A stretch of DNA of 64,000 nucleotides. Source: Membranipora membranacea (taxonomy: Eukaryota > Bryozoa > Gymnolaemata > Cheilostomatida > Membraniporidae). The translations under genes and the position numbers were made by a program. The notes under the pieces are model-generated. The model searched no databases and was not told the DNA's origin. It saw only the letters and a list, made by a program, of their open reading frames with translations. The DNA lies in contig OU612072.1 of the NCBI GenBank assembly GCA_914767715.1, positions 8,000,001 through 8,064,000 on the forward strand, read 5' to 3'. Numbering within the stretch: the stretch's first letter is position 1; every line of letters begins with the position of its first letter. Shown here piece after piece: positions 23,216 through 33,891 of the stretch.

Positions 23216-24390
23216 ACTCTTTTGAACGAAGCTTGCACATGTTTGTTTCTGTAACACATCAATCGGTGCTAGCAATTAAGGTCCTGTGTACCAATCTAAA
23301 CTAAGATGGGAAATCCTGTACCAAAATTACTGTTTATAAAGGCACGTGAGTAGCTCTGCATCAAACCCTCTTACACAGATAGCCACATTCAGTCACAAAC
23401 TTCAACATTTACATAAATTACATATTCATATTATCATTAATGATTTTCTGAGCAATCTTCCAATTCCTCGTGGCCTAGACATTAGGCTGTATGGAATAAA
23501 AACTTTTGGCGTTCATAAAATAGTGTACTGGCAAAACCTGGTATCAAAAATATTTTGTATTGTGTTTGTATTGTATTGTGTCATTACAGCAGAAATCTTT
23601 TCATCAGGCATTTATTACGTCGGATCAACATTTCTACGGATCATTGACCATAACACGCCTGTCTACTAAAAGGCCGGTCCACTACATGGCGTATAAATAA
23701 GCTTAGTAACATCTATTCGATCAGAAACTGTAAGCTGCAGAAAGCAAGCTGGAAGGAGTGAGCTCACAACTAGTCAGCAGAATGACATATCATTTCTGTA
23801 TTACTGGTGTAGGCGAAGGATTCTTTGATCCTCTCAGCCTTTCTATAATTATTTTTCTCTTACAGCGTCAAACTCACACTAGCTGCAGAATTGGGTTGAA
23901 AATCAAAGAAAATGCGCTCCTTAATACAATTCAAGATCTTATGGTAGCTTGGAGTCAGTAGCAAAAGAAAATGATCTGATTCTATCTGATATTAGGATAA
24001 TACGAAGATTAAGATCATGTGATGTTTGCTCTTGCATGGTAAGCACATCCACACTATCTCTTCTAGCAAACTTATGATTGAATGTTTACTCAGCAGAACA
24101 AGACTCTAGGGCTACTTCCTTTAGGCCACCTGAGCTCACACCGGACTGAGTGGAGATTGTCAGATGTATCTGCCTATTACTGAGTAGTGAATTACAGAGA
24201 AAAATGACTGACATTTGGATTTTAACATGGACTGGAAGGATTCTGTATCAAATATACCGGTATGGTCTGATCCCTCTGCTCTGGTGGCACAAATAGATTC
24301 GGTAGATATTGTGGGGGCTTCTATCCATAACATTAATAATATCGCTCTTTAGGTTGTGGCAATCTGCCACATAAGCATGTTGTAAAATAT
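23216..24390. other. tRNA-Pro 3' flank and orphan copy of a promoter
   Basis: From about 23280 to 23760 this resembles 29990-30490, the region just upstream of and including the promoter of the membrane-protein gene. It includes TATAAATAAGCTTAG at 23692-23706. No intact gene follows; an acceptor-like TCTCTTACAG at 23854-23863 precedes a short open stretch of unknown meaning. Confidence 0.5.
23692..23706 (+). promoter_or_regulatory. Orphan TATA promoter copy
   Basis: TATAAATAAGCTTAG is identical to the sequence at 30435-30449 and sits in a homologous context, but the downstream coding region of the membrane-protein gene is not present here. Confidence 0.5.
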
Positions 24391-24476
24391 TGATAGAAGT
24401 GGGATTCGACTCGAATTCGGATTCGATTCGGACTGGTGCTTAAAACCAGCGCCTTAGACCACTCGGCCAAGCTACC
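24391..24476 (-). pseudogene. Decayed tRNA-Leu copy (anticodon now UAA)
   Basis: The D-arm and anticodon arm are kept, but the anticodon is TAA instead of TAG, the T-arm is replaced by an expanded GATTCGA-type stretch that cannot form a normal stem, and acceptor pairing is weakened (CATGCTACC to CAAGCTACC). About 86 nt instead of 80. Probably not functional. Confidence 0.8.
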
Positions 24477-25505
24477 TGTTATTTCCTACATAAATCTTGC
24501 TGAATCGGATATATGATATGATATAATAAAAAAATAATTGATTATATATGTGCCTATAATATGTCCTCGATGAGGAGTAAGTCTGTACCACTTAATATTA
24601 TGATCGGCATAATAAAACTCAGTTTCTCATATAACCAACAGAAATGTTTTTTTTTGTAATTCTACAGCAAAAGTTCCTACCTGATCTGTCAGATGTCCGT
24701 CGCAACTTCCTGTTATGATTCTAAATTATATATCATTAACTTTCCCCTAGCATATGTGACTGCTTATCACTAATAATGAGTAATCAAGCAAATTCTTACT
24801 TCACAGAACACGTGTGCACTTTGTTATGTGGATGGTAGTTATCCCCATTTTGTAAATGGCAGCATAACTCTTCAATAACATCACAAAATATATATTCCTT
24901 CGTTGTAACCATCTAAGACATTCTATAGAGGATTAAAATTTGCTTTGCATCAGATTAGAGAAACTAATTAATGACACTAGAATAATGAGGGAAAACTACT
25001 GCCAAAAAACACTCTTTCCACTATTCTCTGGTAGCAATTCTATTGATATGTTCGATGTCTATTACAACTTTCTATTATGACGGAATTCTGATCACAATGC
25101 TTCATTAACTTTTTTCCACACATATGTTCAAACTGATGAGTAATTACTAAGATTCTTACTTCACAAAATTAACCAAAATGTGATCTTGTTTAGGATGATG
25201 GTTGTTATTCCCTCTTCGTAAATGACAGCATAACTCCTCAATTCTGTCATAAAAGAAATACTTCTTCTTGGTGACTTCTGATGATCATCTGTAGAGGATA
25301 ACAAACTCACGGATTAAAACTTTGCTTCAAATTCGAATAGAGAAACTAAACTATAATTGTTTTTCAATTAGGCAAAGGTACCGTGTACAAAAAACACACT
25401 TATTTTAGCCTGTGGTAGCAACATTACGCTGCCCTATATTGTTGATCGGCTGATCATGGTGGGGAGGGGGCGGGCAGTTGGGGCACAAAATATTGCCCAT
25501 AGGGT
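24477..25505. other. Repeat spacer between tRNA-Leu and tRNA-Pro
   Basis: Contains the recurrent array motif GGTAGTTATCCC...TGACAGCATAACTC (24834-24870 and again near 25190-25240). It is highly similar to 27.27-28.26 kb. No protein gene. Confidence 0.65.
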
Positions 25506-25577
25506 GGCCAGTTGGTCTAGGGGCATGATTCTTGCTAAGGGTGCAAGAGGTCCCGGGTTCAATTCCCGGACTGGCCC
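25506..25577 (+). tRNA. tRNA-Pro (AGG) with altered U33
   Basis: A 72-nt cloverleaf with all stems intact, but the anticodon loop reads TAAGGGT instead of TTAGGGT. The almost invariant U33, needed for the turn of the anticodon loop, is A. The gene may be transcribed but decode poorly. TTTT follows within 8 nt. Confidence 0.75.
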
Positions 25578-26350
25578 ACACTTTTAAATGCGACCCACAC
25601 ACACGTTTCAAGAACTAATCTTTCCGAAGTAGCAACAAATGTCTCTTATACCACCAATGAGTACCAATCCAAATTAAGATTGGATAGGGGCACAAAAACA
25701 TATAGCTGTGTATCGTATGCTCTGACACAGATAGCCCCATTCAGACACAAACTTTAGAGGCTCGGAGACCATATATTTATGGTTCTCTGAGCAAACCTAC
25801 TTCCTAGCTACATAGGCTTCAAATCTAACATAACACACTTAACAACAGACCAGATGCATTGGTCTAAGTGAACTTCCATCTTTTCTGTCAAGAAATTATC
25901 TGTTCACTCTGCACTGTTAGCTAAATAACAAAGCAAAGTTAAAGACTCCATTATATCCAGTTCTAACAATTCCCCACCATCACCAGGACAAAGGAATACT
26001 ATTGCTCAAAGTATCTCTATGCTATAAAACTTACAAGAAGGCAGGAAAGTTTGCTCAACTCTGCCCTTATGGACCAGTACCTAAAACCACTTTAATAGCA
26101 ATGCATGTTTAAATGCTTTTTTTTCTTAGAATTCGGAGAATTACTGACAATTAGTGTCTAAATTAAATAACAAATTATTATTATTTTTGGAAATACTGCA
26201 TGGATTCTGTATCAAGTTAATCAGTGTTCTGTTATCCCTCTGCTTTGGTGTCAAATAGAAATGGTAAACATCAAAGGTCCGCTATCCTTCACATTTATAT
26301 TAGTGCTGGTTAAGCAGTGCCAACCTGCAATATAAGAATGCTGCAAAACA
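25578..26350. other. tRNA-Pro 3' flank and spacer
   Basis: Highly similar to 28.34-29.15 kb, being part of the tandem duplication. No gene recognised. Confidence 0.6.
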
Positions 26351-26430
26351 TGATAGCAGTGGGATTCGAACCCACGCCCTTTCGGACTGGTGCCTAAAAC
26401 CAGCGCCTTAGACCACTCAGCCATGCTACC
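26351..26430 (-). tRNA. tRNA-Leu (UAG)
   Basis: A full 80-nt cloverleaf with anticodon TAG. One difference from the consensus copy is a D-stem C to T (plus strand CTCAGCC), which keeps a G-U pair. TTTT lies downstream on the minus strand. Confidence 0.92.
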
Positions 26431-27058
26431 TGTAATTTCCTCCAGAGATCTTGCTAAATAAAGCAAAATGAAAGTCATTTATTCATTTGTAATTTGAAGA
26501 ATGAAAATACAATGTTAAAAGCAGTAAGAACAATATTATGTCTCTGCAAAAACTTCAGACCACTAGTGTCACCTCAAGCTAAAAGTCTAGTTCAAAAAAT
26601 GACTGGATTAACATTATTTGCTGCTCAACTCTTGTCGACAGGTAATTAGTCTGTGTTGCTTCTGAATGACTTTGGCCTGCTTCTTAAAAACTCAGTTCCG
26701 CATTTACTCTCGGAACATGATTATTGCAGTTCTACTGCAAATGTACCTATCTGATCAGATTGATGAATTCCGCAATTTCCTGTTCTGAACCCAAACAATA
26801 TTTCATTAACATTTTCCAATTTTATGTCAAACTAATGATGAATATTAACATAGAGTTCACTTCACAAAACGAATGTAAACTTTTTTATGCTGATGATAGC
26901 TTTCCCCTCTCTGTATGTGACAGCATAACTCCTTAATTCTGTCTTAAAGGGCAACCAAGGTTTTGCAGCAGTGCATCAATGGGTAGCAAATAATGTGCTG
27001 GGCAGCATCATGGTGTGAATGCTGTGGTAACCTGATATATATGAATGCTGTGAAATAA
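26431..27058. other. Spacer with a partial MITE copy
   Basis: Array-type spacer (TGATAGCTTTCCCCTCT motif near 26890). It is followed at 26945-26996 by a fragment of the element found in lectin gene A. Confidence 0.55.
26945..26996. mobile_element. Solo end of the MITE family seen at 8430-8813
   Basis: TTAAAGGGCAACCAAGGTTT starts a roughly 50-bp match to the reverse complement of the right end of the element in lectin gene A, including the following GCAGCAGTGCATCAATGGGTA. The other end is missing. Confidence 0.65.
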
Positions 27059-27137
27059 TGATAGCAGTGGATTTGAACCTACGCCCTTTTGGACTGGTGC
27101 CTAAAACCAGCGCCTTAGACCACTCGGCCATGCTACC
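27059..27137 (-). pseudogene. tRNA-Leu (UAG) copy with a 1-nt T-stem deletion
   Basis: A 79-nt copy with intact acceptor, D-arm and TAG anticodon arm. The T-stem has lost one base and carries other changes (GGATTTGAACCTACG on the plus strand), so the 5-bp stem is broken. The downstream T-run is only three T. Probably a young pseudogene. Confidence 0.65.
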
Positions 27138-28262
27138 TGTTATTATCGCCAGAAATTGCTGATTCAGAAAAATAAAAATCATTTTATCATTTCTGATTTT
27201 GATGAATAAGAATTTAATCTTAAAAGTAGCTAGAACAAGATGACTCTGCAAAAACTTCAGACCACTGAGTAACGTTCTCTAATCGAGCTTAAATCTTGTT
27301 GAAGAATTAACCTTAATAGTTATATATGTGACACTAATATCTCGTTGATGAGGAGAGTGTCTGCGTCGCTTTTGTTAGTTTGTAAAAGCGCATATTAAAA
27401 CTCCATTTAACAACCAGAAATGATTCTTGCAATTCTACAGCAAATGTACCTACCTGATCTGCTAGATGTTCATCGCAACTTTCTGTTATGAACCCCAACT
27501 ATATATACATGCATATGTGACTGCTGATGACTAATAATGAGTAATCACGCTAGTTGTTACTTCACAAAACAAATGTGCACTCCTGTATATTGATGGTAGT
27601 TATCCTCTCTTTGTACATGACACCATAACTCCTTAATTCTGTCATAAAAAAAACTTCTTTTGTTGTAACCATCTAGAACATTCTACAGTGGATTAGAATT
27701 TGCTTTGAATCAGATTAGAGCAACTAATTAATAACAGTAGAATAATGAGGGAAAACTATTGGCAAAAAACACACTTTTCACTATCCGCTGGTAGCAATTC
27801 TATTGATATGTTCGATGTCTATCGCAACTTTCTATCATGACGAATCCTGACAACAATGTTGCATTAATTTTTTCCAAACACATGTCGAACTGATGAGTAA
27901 TAATTTTTTAAGATTCTTACTTCACCAAATTAACCAAATGTGATCTTGTTTATGTTCATGGTTGTTATCCCCTCTTTGTAAATGACAGCGTAACTCCTCG
28001 ATTCTGTCATTAAAGAAATACTTCTACTTAGTGACTTCTGATGATCATCTGTAGAGGATAAAAAACTCACGGATTAAAACTTTGCTTCATATTTGAATAG
28101 AGGACTAAACTATAATTGTTTTTCAATTAGGCAAAGTTACCGTGTACAAAACACACTTATTTTAGCCTGTGGTAGCAACATTATGCTGCCCTATATTGTC
28201 GATCGGCAGATCATGGTGGGGAGGGGGCCGGCAGTTGGGGCACAAAATATTGCCCATAGGGT
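27138..28262. other. Repeat spacer between tRNA-Leu and tRNA-Pro
   Basis: Second copy of the spacer at 24.48-25.51 kb, with few differences. No gene. Confidence 0.65.
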
Positions 28263-28334
28263 GGCCAGTTGGTCTAGGGGCATGATTCTTGCTTAGGGTG
28301 CAAGAGGTCCCGGGTTCAATTCCCGGACTGGCCC
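28263..28334 (+). tRNA. tRNA-Pro (AGG)
   Basis: Canonical 72-nt copy with loop TTAGGGT, all stems paired and TTTT downstream. It lies in the second copy of the tandem duplication, where the first copy (25506) carries the U33 change. Confidence 0.96.
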
Positions 28335-29153
28335 ACACTTTTAAATGCGACCCACATACATGTTTCAAAAACTTATCTTTCCAAAGTAGCAACAAATGTC
28401 TCCTATACCACCGATGAGTACCAATCCAAATTAAGATTGGATAGGGGCACAAAAACATATAGCTGTGTATCGTACGCTCTGACACAGATAGCCCCATTCA
28501 GACACAAACTTTAGAGGCTCGGAGACGATTTATTTATGGTTCTCCAAGCAAATCTACCTCCTAGCGACATAGGCTTCAAACTTTTCAACAGGCATTAAAT
28601 AGTTTAGATCAACAATTTTATTGTCTAAAAACCATAACACACTTACCAAAAGGTCAGATGTACTGGTCTAAATGCACTCCATCTTTTCTGTCTAGAAATC
28701 ATCTGTTCACTCTGCACTTTTAGCTAAATAACAAAGCAAGTTCAAGACTCCATTATATCCAATTTTAACGATTCCCCACCATCACCAGGACAAAGAAATA
28801 ATATTGTTCAAAGTGTCTCTATGTCACAAGAGTTTTACAAGAAGGCAGAAAGTTGATCAACTCTACCCCTATGGACCAGTACCTAAAACCATTTTTACTA
28901 GCAATGCATGTTTAAATGCTGTTTTTTCTCAGAATCCAGAGAATTACTGACAATTTGTGTCTAAAATTAAGAAACAAATTATTAGATTTTTGGATATAAT
29001 GCATAGATTCTGTATCAAGTTAATCAGTGTTCTGTTATCCCTCTGCTCTGGTGGCAAATAGAAATGGCAAAAGTTGAGGGGCCTATTTCCCTACCATTAA
29101 TCAAGATGCTTTCCATGCTATGGCAACCTATCGATTGAGGATCTGTAAATCTA
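28335..29153. other. tRNA-Pro 3' flank and spacer (second tandem copy)
   Basis: Alignable over its length with 25.58-26.35 kb. It adds a short segment (GGCATTAAATAGTTTAGATC near 28590) also seen in the 23.6 and 30.3 kb flanks. No gene. Confidence 0.6.
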
Positions 29154-29226
29154 TGTTGGCAGTGGGATTCGAACCCACGCCCTTTAGGACTGGTGCCTAA
29201 AACAAGCGCCTTAGGGCCATGCTACC
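29154..29226 (-). pseudogene. tRNA-Leu pseudogene with a 7-nt D-loop deletion
   Basis: The 73-nt copy lacks the D-loop ACCACTC block (plus strand), has a broken anticodon-stem pair (AACAAGCG for AACCAGCG) and changed acceptor bases. It sits at the position equivalent to the intact copy at 26351. Confidence 0.88.
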
Positions 29227-29854
29227 TGATCGATCTATATATTGGAAAAATTGCCAAATTCATAAATAAAAATCATTTTATCCTTATGAATGAAAATTCA
29301 ATCGTTAAAGTTAATGTAAAAACTTCAGACCACTGCACATTTTGCTCGAGCTAAAAATCAAGCTTAAAAACTGCTGTTCAATTGCTCTACAGACGTGATG
29401 CTTGCAATTCTATAGCAAATGTACCTACCGCCCACCGGGGCAAGAGTTTGGCGGGCTCAAACTACTACCTACCTGATCAGTCTGATATATATCACAACTG
29501 TCTTTTATGAACCTCAATTATAATTCATTTACTTTTCTCATGCATGTCAAACTGATGACATAATTTTTATGTGGATGGTAATTGTCTCATCTTTGAACAT
29601 GGCAATATAACTCCTCAATTCTGTCGAAAACATGAGCATCTACGTTGTAGCCACATCAAGGTCTCTCTGCGGAGGATAACAATCAACTCGATTAAACTTC
29701 GCTTCTTGCTTATTATAAGCGTAACTTTTTACTGTAAACAAAACATTTGTTCCTTTAGCAACTCTACTCTGCCCTAAACCATCAACCAGATGATCATAGT
29801 GATGGTTGGTGCCTTGGGGCGCCGACGGGGTGGCAGTAAAAATTCTCATAGGGT

Positions 29855-29926
29855 GGCCAGTTGGTCTAGGGGCATGATTCTTGCTTAGGGTGCAAGAGGT
29901 CTCGGGTTCAATTCCCGGACTGGCCC
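29855..29926 (+). tRNA. tRNA-Pro (AGG)
   Basis: A 72-nt copy with one T-stem change (CCGGG to TCGGG) that leaves a U-G pair. Anticodon AGG, TTTT downstream. Its 3' flank runs directly into the promoter of the membrane-protein gene. Confidence 0.92.
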
Positions 29927-30434
29927 ACTCTTTTAAATGATACTCACATGCATACTCATCATTCAATGCTGGCAATGAGGGTCATGATGTACCAATGAGT
30001 ATCAATCAAAACTAAGATGGGAAATCCTGTACAAAAAACACTGTTTATAAAGGCACAAGAAAAGCTATGTATCAAAGATCCCAACACAGATAGCTACTTT
30101 TAGTCACAAGCTTAATCATTTAAATAGAAGACCATGGTCATTTTATTTATGTTTTTTTTAATGAACCCGGCCGCTAGTGACATAGGCATTAATACCCGCT
30201 GGGCTATTAACCTACCTCCTTGTGACATAGGCTTCAAATGCTATAAGGTAAAAAAGCCTCATTGAATAGTTTATTATAATAGTGTACTTTTCAAAATCTG
30301 GCATTGTTAAATCTGATATCTTATTTGCAGTGTATTGCGTCAATACAATAGATATCAATTCATCAGGTACAGTTTTAATACATTGAGTCAACAATTTTAT
30401 TGATTAGATACCATAACTCTCTGGTTTAAAGGCA

Positions 30435-30603
30435 TATAAATAAGCTTAGCAATTTCAACTGGTGATCAGAAAGAAAGGGTTGAAAGTAAGCTGCCATATG
30501 TCAGTTCTCAACATGTCCGCAGAAAGTTAGGCAATAACTTGTCCACTCTGATTGACTATCGGCATAAACACAACTTGTCTACAGCTACAGAGGCAGCACT
30601 TAG
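30435..30603 (+). promoter_or_regulatory. TATA promoter and 5' UTR exon of the six-span membrane-protein gene
   Basis: TATAAATA at 30435-30442 is followed by a non-coding exon ending CACTTAG|GTAAGA at 30603. This exon includes an 11-codon upstream reading frame (ATG 30498, stop TAG 30528-30530). The acceptor for the next exon is at 30751-30752. The promoter is duplicated, without the gene, at 23692. Confidence 0.6.
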
Positions 30604-30771
30604 GTAAGATATTGTGCTTGTAATTATCGTTCAATTTGGTTTGAAGAAGTTAAAAGCGAATAAACTTTAACCCTAGGTGTTTTTTTCTTGTCTCCGATAC
30701 ATGATTTACATTCATCAATCATGTAGTATATTGATGAAAACTTTTGTTGCAGTGATTTGCAAAGGTATAAG

Positions 30772-31734
30772 ATGATGGCTGAGGAAGAAAGCTTAAATGT
30801 TAACACAGTATCAACGACTGTAGGAATGCTCAATTGCTTGTGCAAGTTTGGACAGAAAGTACATTCGGCTATAAGAATTATACATTTGGTCCTGCTCATC
30901 GGAGAAGTGACTATTGAAACTGCGGAGATTGTAGTGATCTCTTCACACGGAACTCCGCCTTCAAACAACAGAGTCAAGCTGCTTTGGGATTTGTGGATTT
31001 TTGCTGTCAGCTTCAACTGGTTGATCCTCATCTTTGAAGGCTACTGGGTTGTCTATTCATTTATGACGAGGTTTGCACAAGACAAAGATCAAAGTCTTGT
31101 GGCTGAGAGAAAATTGACCATCCTGGACTTTTCACATCATCTATTAGTCGTTGTGACTGAGATTACGATAACTGCGCTAATAGTTGTTAATGCTGGAGTA
31201 TCTGGTGCAGTTCCTCTTGGTGATATCAGGACAACCAACAAACAGGTGGCCGCGAGTGCTGAAATAGTATACTGTACCATTCAAGTAATGAAACATTGTT
31301 TGGGTGCGTTTGTCATAGCAGAGTTTCTCAGTACACAAATGACTCCTGGACTGGGCACTGCCAGGAACTCAGTAATAGCTTTTTTCACATCAGCGGGACT
31401 CGCAGCTGCTTGGGTAAAAACCGAGTTGGTTTTTGGGTATTACCTAGATGGCATTTACGCAACCAATAACAATTGCTTCAATGCAACATCCACAGCAACC
31501 TTAAACGCAACAGTCATTTACCAACCATTCGATGACAGAAACATTGAATTAACAGTACCTTCAATCGTTAATAGCTCGGAGACTTTATGCGCCGATGATA
31601 TGATAAATTTACTTGATGGACAAACTATGTTGGGCCAGCTGTTTTTGCCAGCAACGATGATCTACCTAACAGGCCAATTTATGTATGCGGGAATCTCTGT
31701 TGGTTTCTGTTACGGTCGTGGATATCTATATTGA
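30772..31734 (+). CDS. Unrecognised multi-pass membrane protein (320 aa)
   Basis: A single coding exon after the acceptor at 30752. The ATG-ATG at 30772 is chosen as the first in-frame Met (the spliced 5' exon is open in this frame but has no Met). I do not recognise the family. Visible: about six hydrophobic segments (roughly residues 34-56, 70-95, 112-140, 160-183, 197-220 and 285-312). Between the fifth and sixth is a hydrophilic loop with three N-glycosylation sites (NAT, NAT, NSS) and two Cys (NNCFN and ETLC), which looks extracellular and disulphide-bonded. Codon use and length suggest a real gene. AATAAA signals follow at 31819, 31824 and 31841. It stands alone inside the tRNA array, so context gives no hint of role. 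Confidence 0.75.
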   Translation: MMAEEESLNVNTVSTTVGMLNCLCKFGQKVHSAIRIIHLVLLIGEVTIETAEIVVISSHGTPPSNNRVKLLWDLWIFAVSFNWLILIFEGYWVVYSFMTRFAQDKDQSLVAERKLTILDFSHHLLVVVTEITITALIVVNAGVSGAVPLGDIRTTNKQVAASAEIVYCTIQVMKHCLGAFVIAEFLSTQMTPGLGTARNSVIAFFTSAGLAAAWVKTELVFGYYLDGIYATNNNCFNATSTATLNATVIYQPFDDRNIELTVPSIVNSSETLCADDMINLLDGQTMLGQLFLPATMIYLTGQFMYAGISVGFCYGRGYLY

Positions 31735-31818
31735 ATCGATGTGACTATCTCTCTGTTATTTCCATCGCTGACGGCAAACCTGCTGAATTCTATGTAACTT
31801 TTGCCTGCTTAATATGAC

Positions 31819-31846
31819 AATAAAATAAAGACTTCAATATAATAAA
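31819..31846 (+). terminator. Poly(A) signal cluster of the membrane-protein gene
   Basis: Three AATAAA hexamers (31819-31824, 31824-31829 and 31841-31846) within 110 bases of the stop codon. Confidence 0.65.
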
Positions 31847-31849
31847 GGA

Positions 31850-33819
31850 ATCTTTGCAGATGACTTGAATCCTACTTGAGGCTTTTTGACATTTACTAGT
31901 TTAGAATATGCACTAACGAACGGGCTACATGTTTGGAGGCTATTTTTTTGCATTGAAAGGACCTGTTTTTATATAAACATTGATTCTTTGCAAGTTCATA
32001 CAGGAATGTTATCATCGCTACAAAAACAAAAGCCTAAGCATTTGTTTATGTTTGGAAGTTGATCAATGGAGTCACACGAGCGATTATTGATGAATGATAT
32101 ATTGTTCCAAACCCTGACCCGGGAGAAGTTTACAGCCCTAACTACCTAAATAAGACTGAGTACCTAGTTGGTATCAATATCCTGAGGTAAGTTATTCTAG
32201 CTTTCAACACGGTTATTAGACACCTGTGATTACAACATAAACTTAATATATAAAGCAAACTAGAGCAAACCATTATTGGCGAGTATCGATCTCGATTTCT
32301 ATATTTATGTAAACAATGGCTCTTCCGCCCTTAAGTTTTATATCCATCTTTGAGGCTGCAGCCTGATGGGTTATCATCCAGCTAGCATCTGAAGGTATGA
32401 CACTGAAAGTATCGTAATGTAGTAGAGAGACAGATAAGTTTCATTATCAAGTCCCACAAAAGTCTTGTCATGGGAAAGCTGTTACTAACGCATACCCGTG
32501 GCACCTTTATGTCAGCAGGTGGAGAAGAAGTGTTCTGAGTGTTCCCAGTGCTTAACCATACTAGGGTGCTGCAACATTATGATAGATGATTATGATATCA
32601 TGCTACCTGTTTTTTTCTAAAGAGAAATGGCTGTAAAAAGAATTCAAAGATTTATCCTGTCTGCTAATTCTGTCCAAATGGCGATGTGTGTCAGACTAGA
32701 TCTTAGATTTCCAAAAGCTAACGCCAAATAATCACAGGTATTAGGGGCTGCGAGCTTTCCAGACTGGCCCTCAAAACATCCTATTTTATTCACAATGCGT
32801 TCACAACATCAAAAATAAGATGATTGCATTTACTTGTTTTCTTTTCGAGATATGTGTGAATCACAAAGTGTAATCGATGGCCAATTACATTTTACAAAAA
32901 TATTTGCCATGAATATAAATAAGTAAACCCTTTTTATATCTAACGATATTGTTTTGAGGACTTTAAATGGTTTGTAGTCAATAAAAATTAAAAATCTAGT
33001 CAACACTTTTATAGTTGTTGTCTTTTATTTTCCTAGACGGGGAACTAATGAGGGAAATAATGAAAGGCATACAACAGTTTCCTCTCTGCTGTCATATAAC
33101 GGCGTGGGTTTCGACAATTTCAAATTCCGCTTCCTGAGCAAAAACCTGGGACAAACAGGGTTTGAACTCATTCTCTCTCTGATTAATCAAACAAAGATGA
33201 ATAACCAAATTAAATGGTCAACCAAAAAGTATAAGCTTTCATAACTAAGATTACACTTTGTTCATTAAAACTCAGGTGCCCATCTGCTCCACAGGCATCT
33301 GACATTTTTCTTTCAGTTACAGAGCAGATGCACCTCCCTGCTCAGTTCGATGTTTATAGCAAGTTTCTATTTTGTACCTCAGCAACATTTCATTAACTAT
33401 TTTCCGTGTATATGTCTGACCTCTGGCTAATGACATAATTCCCTACTACATAAACACATTACCACTACGCAAACATATAATATTATAACATACACTTTTT
33501 ATGTTAATAGTAGTTATCCCCTCTTTGTGGATGACAGCATAACTCCTTAATTCTTTCAAAAAGAAATAGATCTACGTAGTAACCATCTAGGACTATCTGT
33601 TGAGGATATGAAAATCATGGATTCAAAGTTATCTTCCTGCTTCCAAAAATCGGGGATAAAATTGTGCTAGTAACTTAATTGGGCAAAATTAGCGTATACA
33701 AAACAGACACTCTTATATACTATACTCTGCCTTATACTATCAATCAGATAATTATGATATTGTTTGGTGGGGGTGGAGGTGTCGCCGCCCCAGCAAGCAG
33801 CAAATAGTTCCCATAGGGT
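31850..33819. other. Intergenic region within the tRNA array
   Basis: AT-rich. It includes a relic of a tRNA-Leu locus (32580-32612) and, from about 33.29 kb, the usual array spacer (TAGTTATCCCCTCTTTGTGG near 33510) leading to tRNA-Pro. A segment at 33.05-33.22 kb resembles 34.55-34.72 kb. No protein gene. Confidence 0.55.
32580..32612 (-). pseudogene. Relic of a tRNA-Leu locus, body deleted
   Basis: TGATAG (3' end of the acceptor) and ATGCTACCTG (5' end) are both kept with their normal outer flanks, but only about 17 bases remain between them. Nearly the whole tRNA has been lost. Confidence 0.55.
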
Positions 33820-33891
33820 GGCCAGTTGGTCTAGTGGCATGATTCTTGCTTAGGGTGCAAGAGGTCCCGGGTTCAATTCCCGGACTGGCCC
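33820..33891 (+). tRNA. tRNA-Pro (AGG)
   Basis: A 72-nt copy with one D-loop difference (CTAGTGG for CTAGGGG), a variant known in animal tRNA-Pro genes. All stems and the AGG anticodon are intact; TTTT downstream. Confidence 0.95.

Noticed and set aside
23758-23961. Short open frame after the orphan TATA promoter
   Set aside because: No similarity to the membrane protein at 30.8 kb and no strong start; only an acceptor-like site supports it.
33130-33230. tRNA-like T-loop motif (GGGTTTGAACTC) at 33.16 kb and its cousin at 34.66 kb
   Set aside because: No matching acceptor or anticodon stem could be drawn; considered a dispersed repeat instead.
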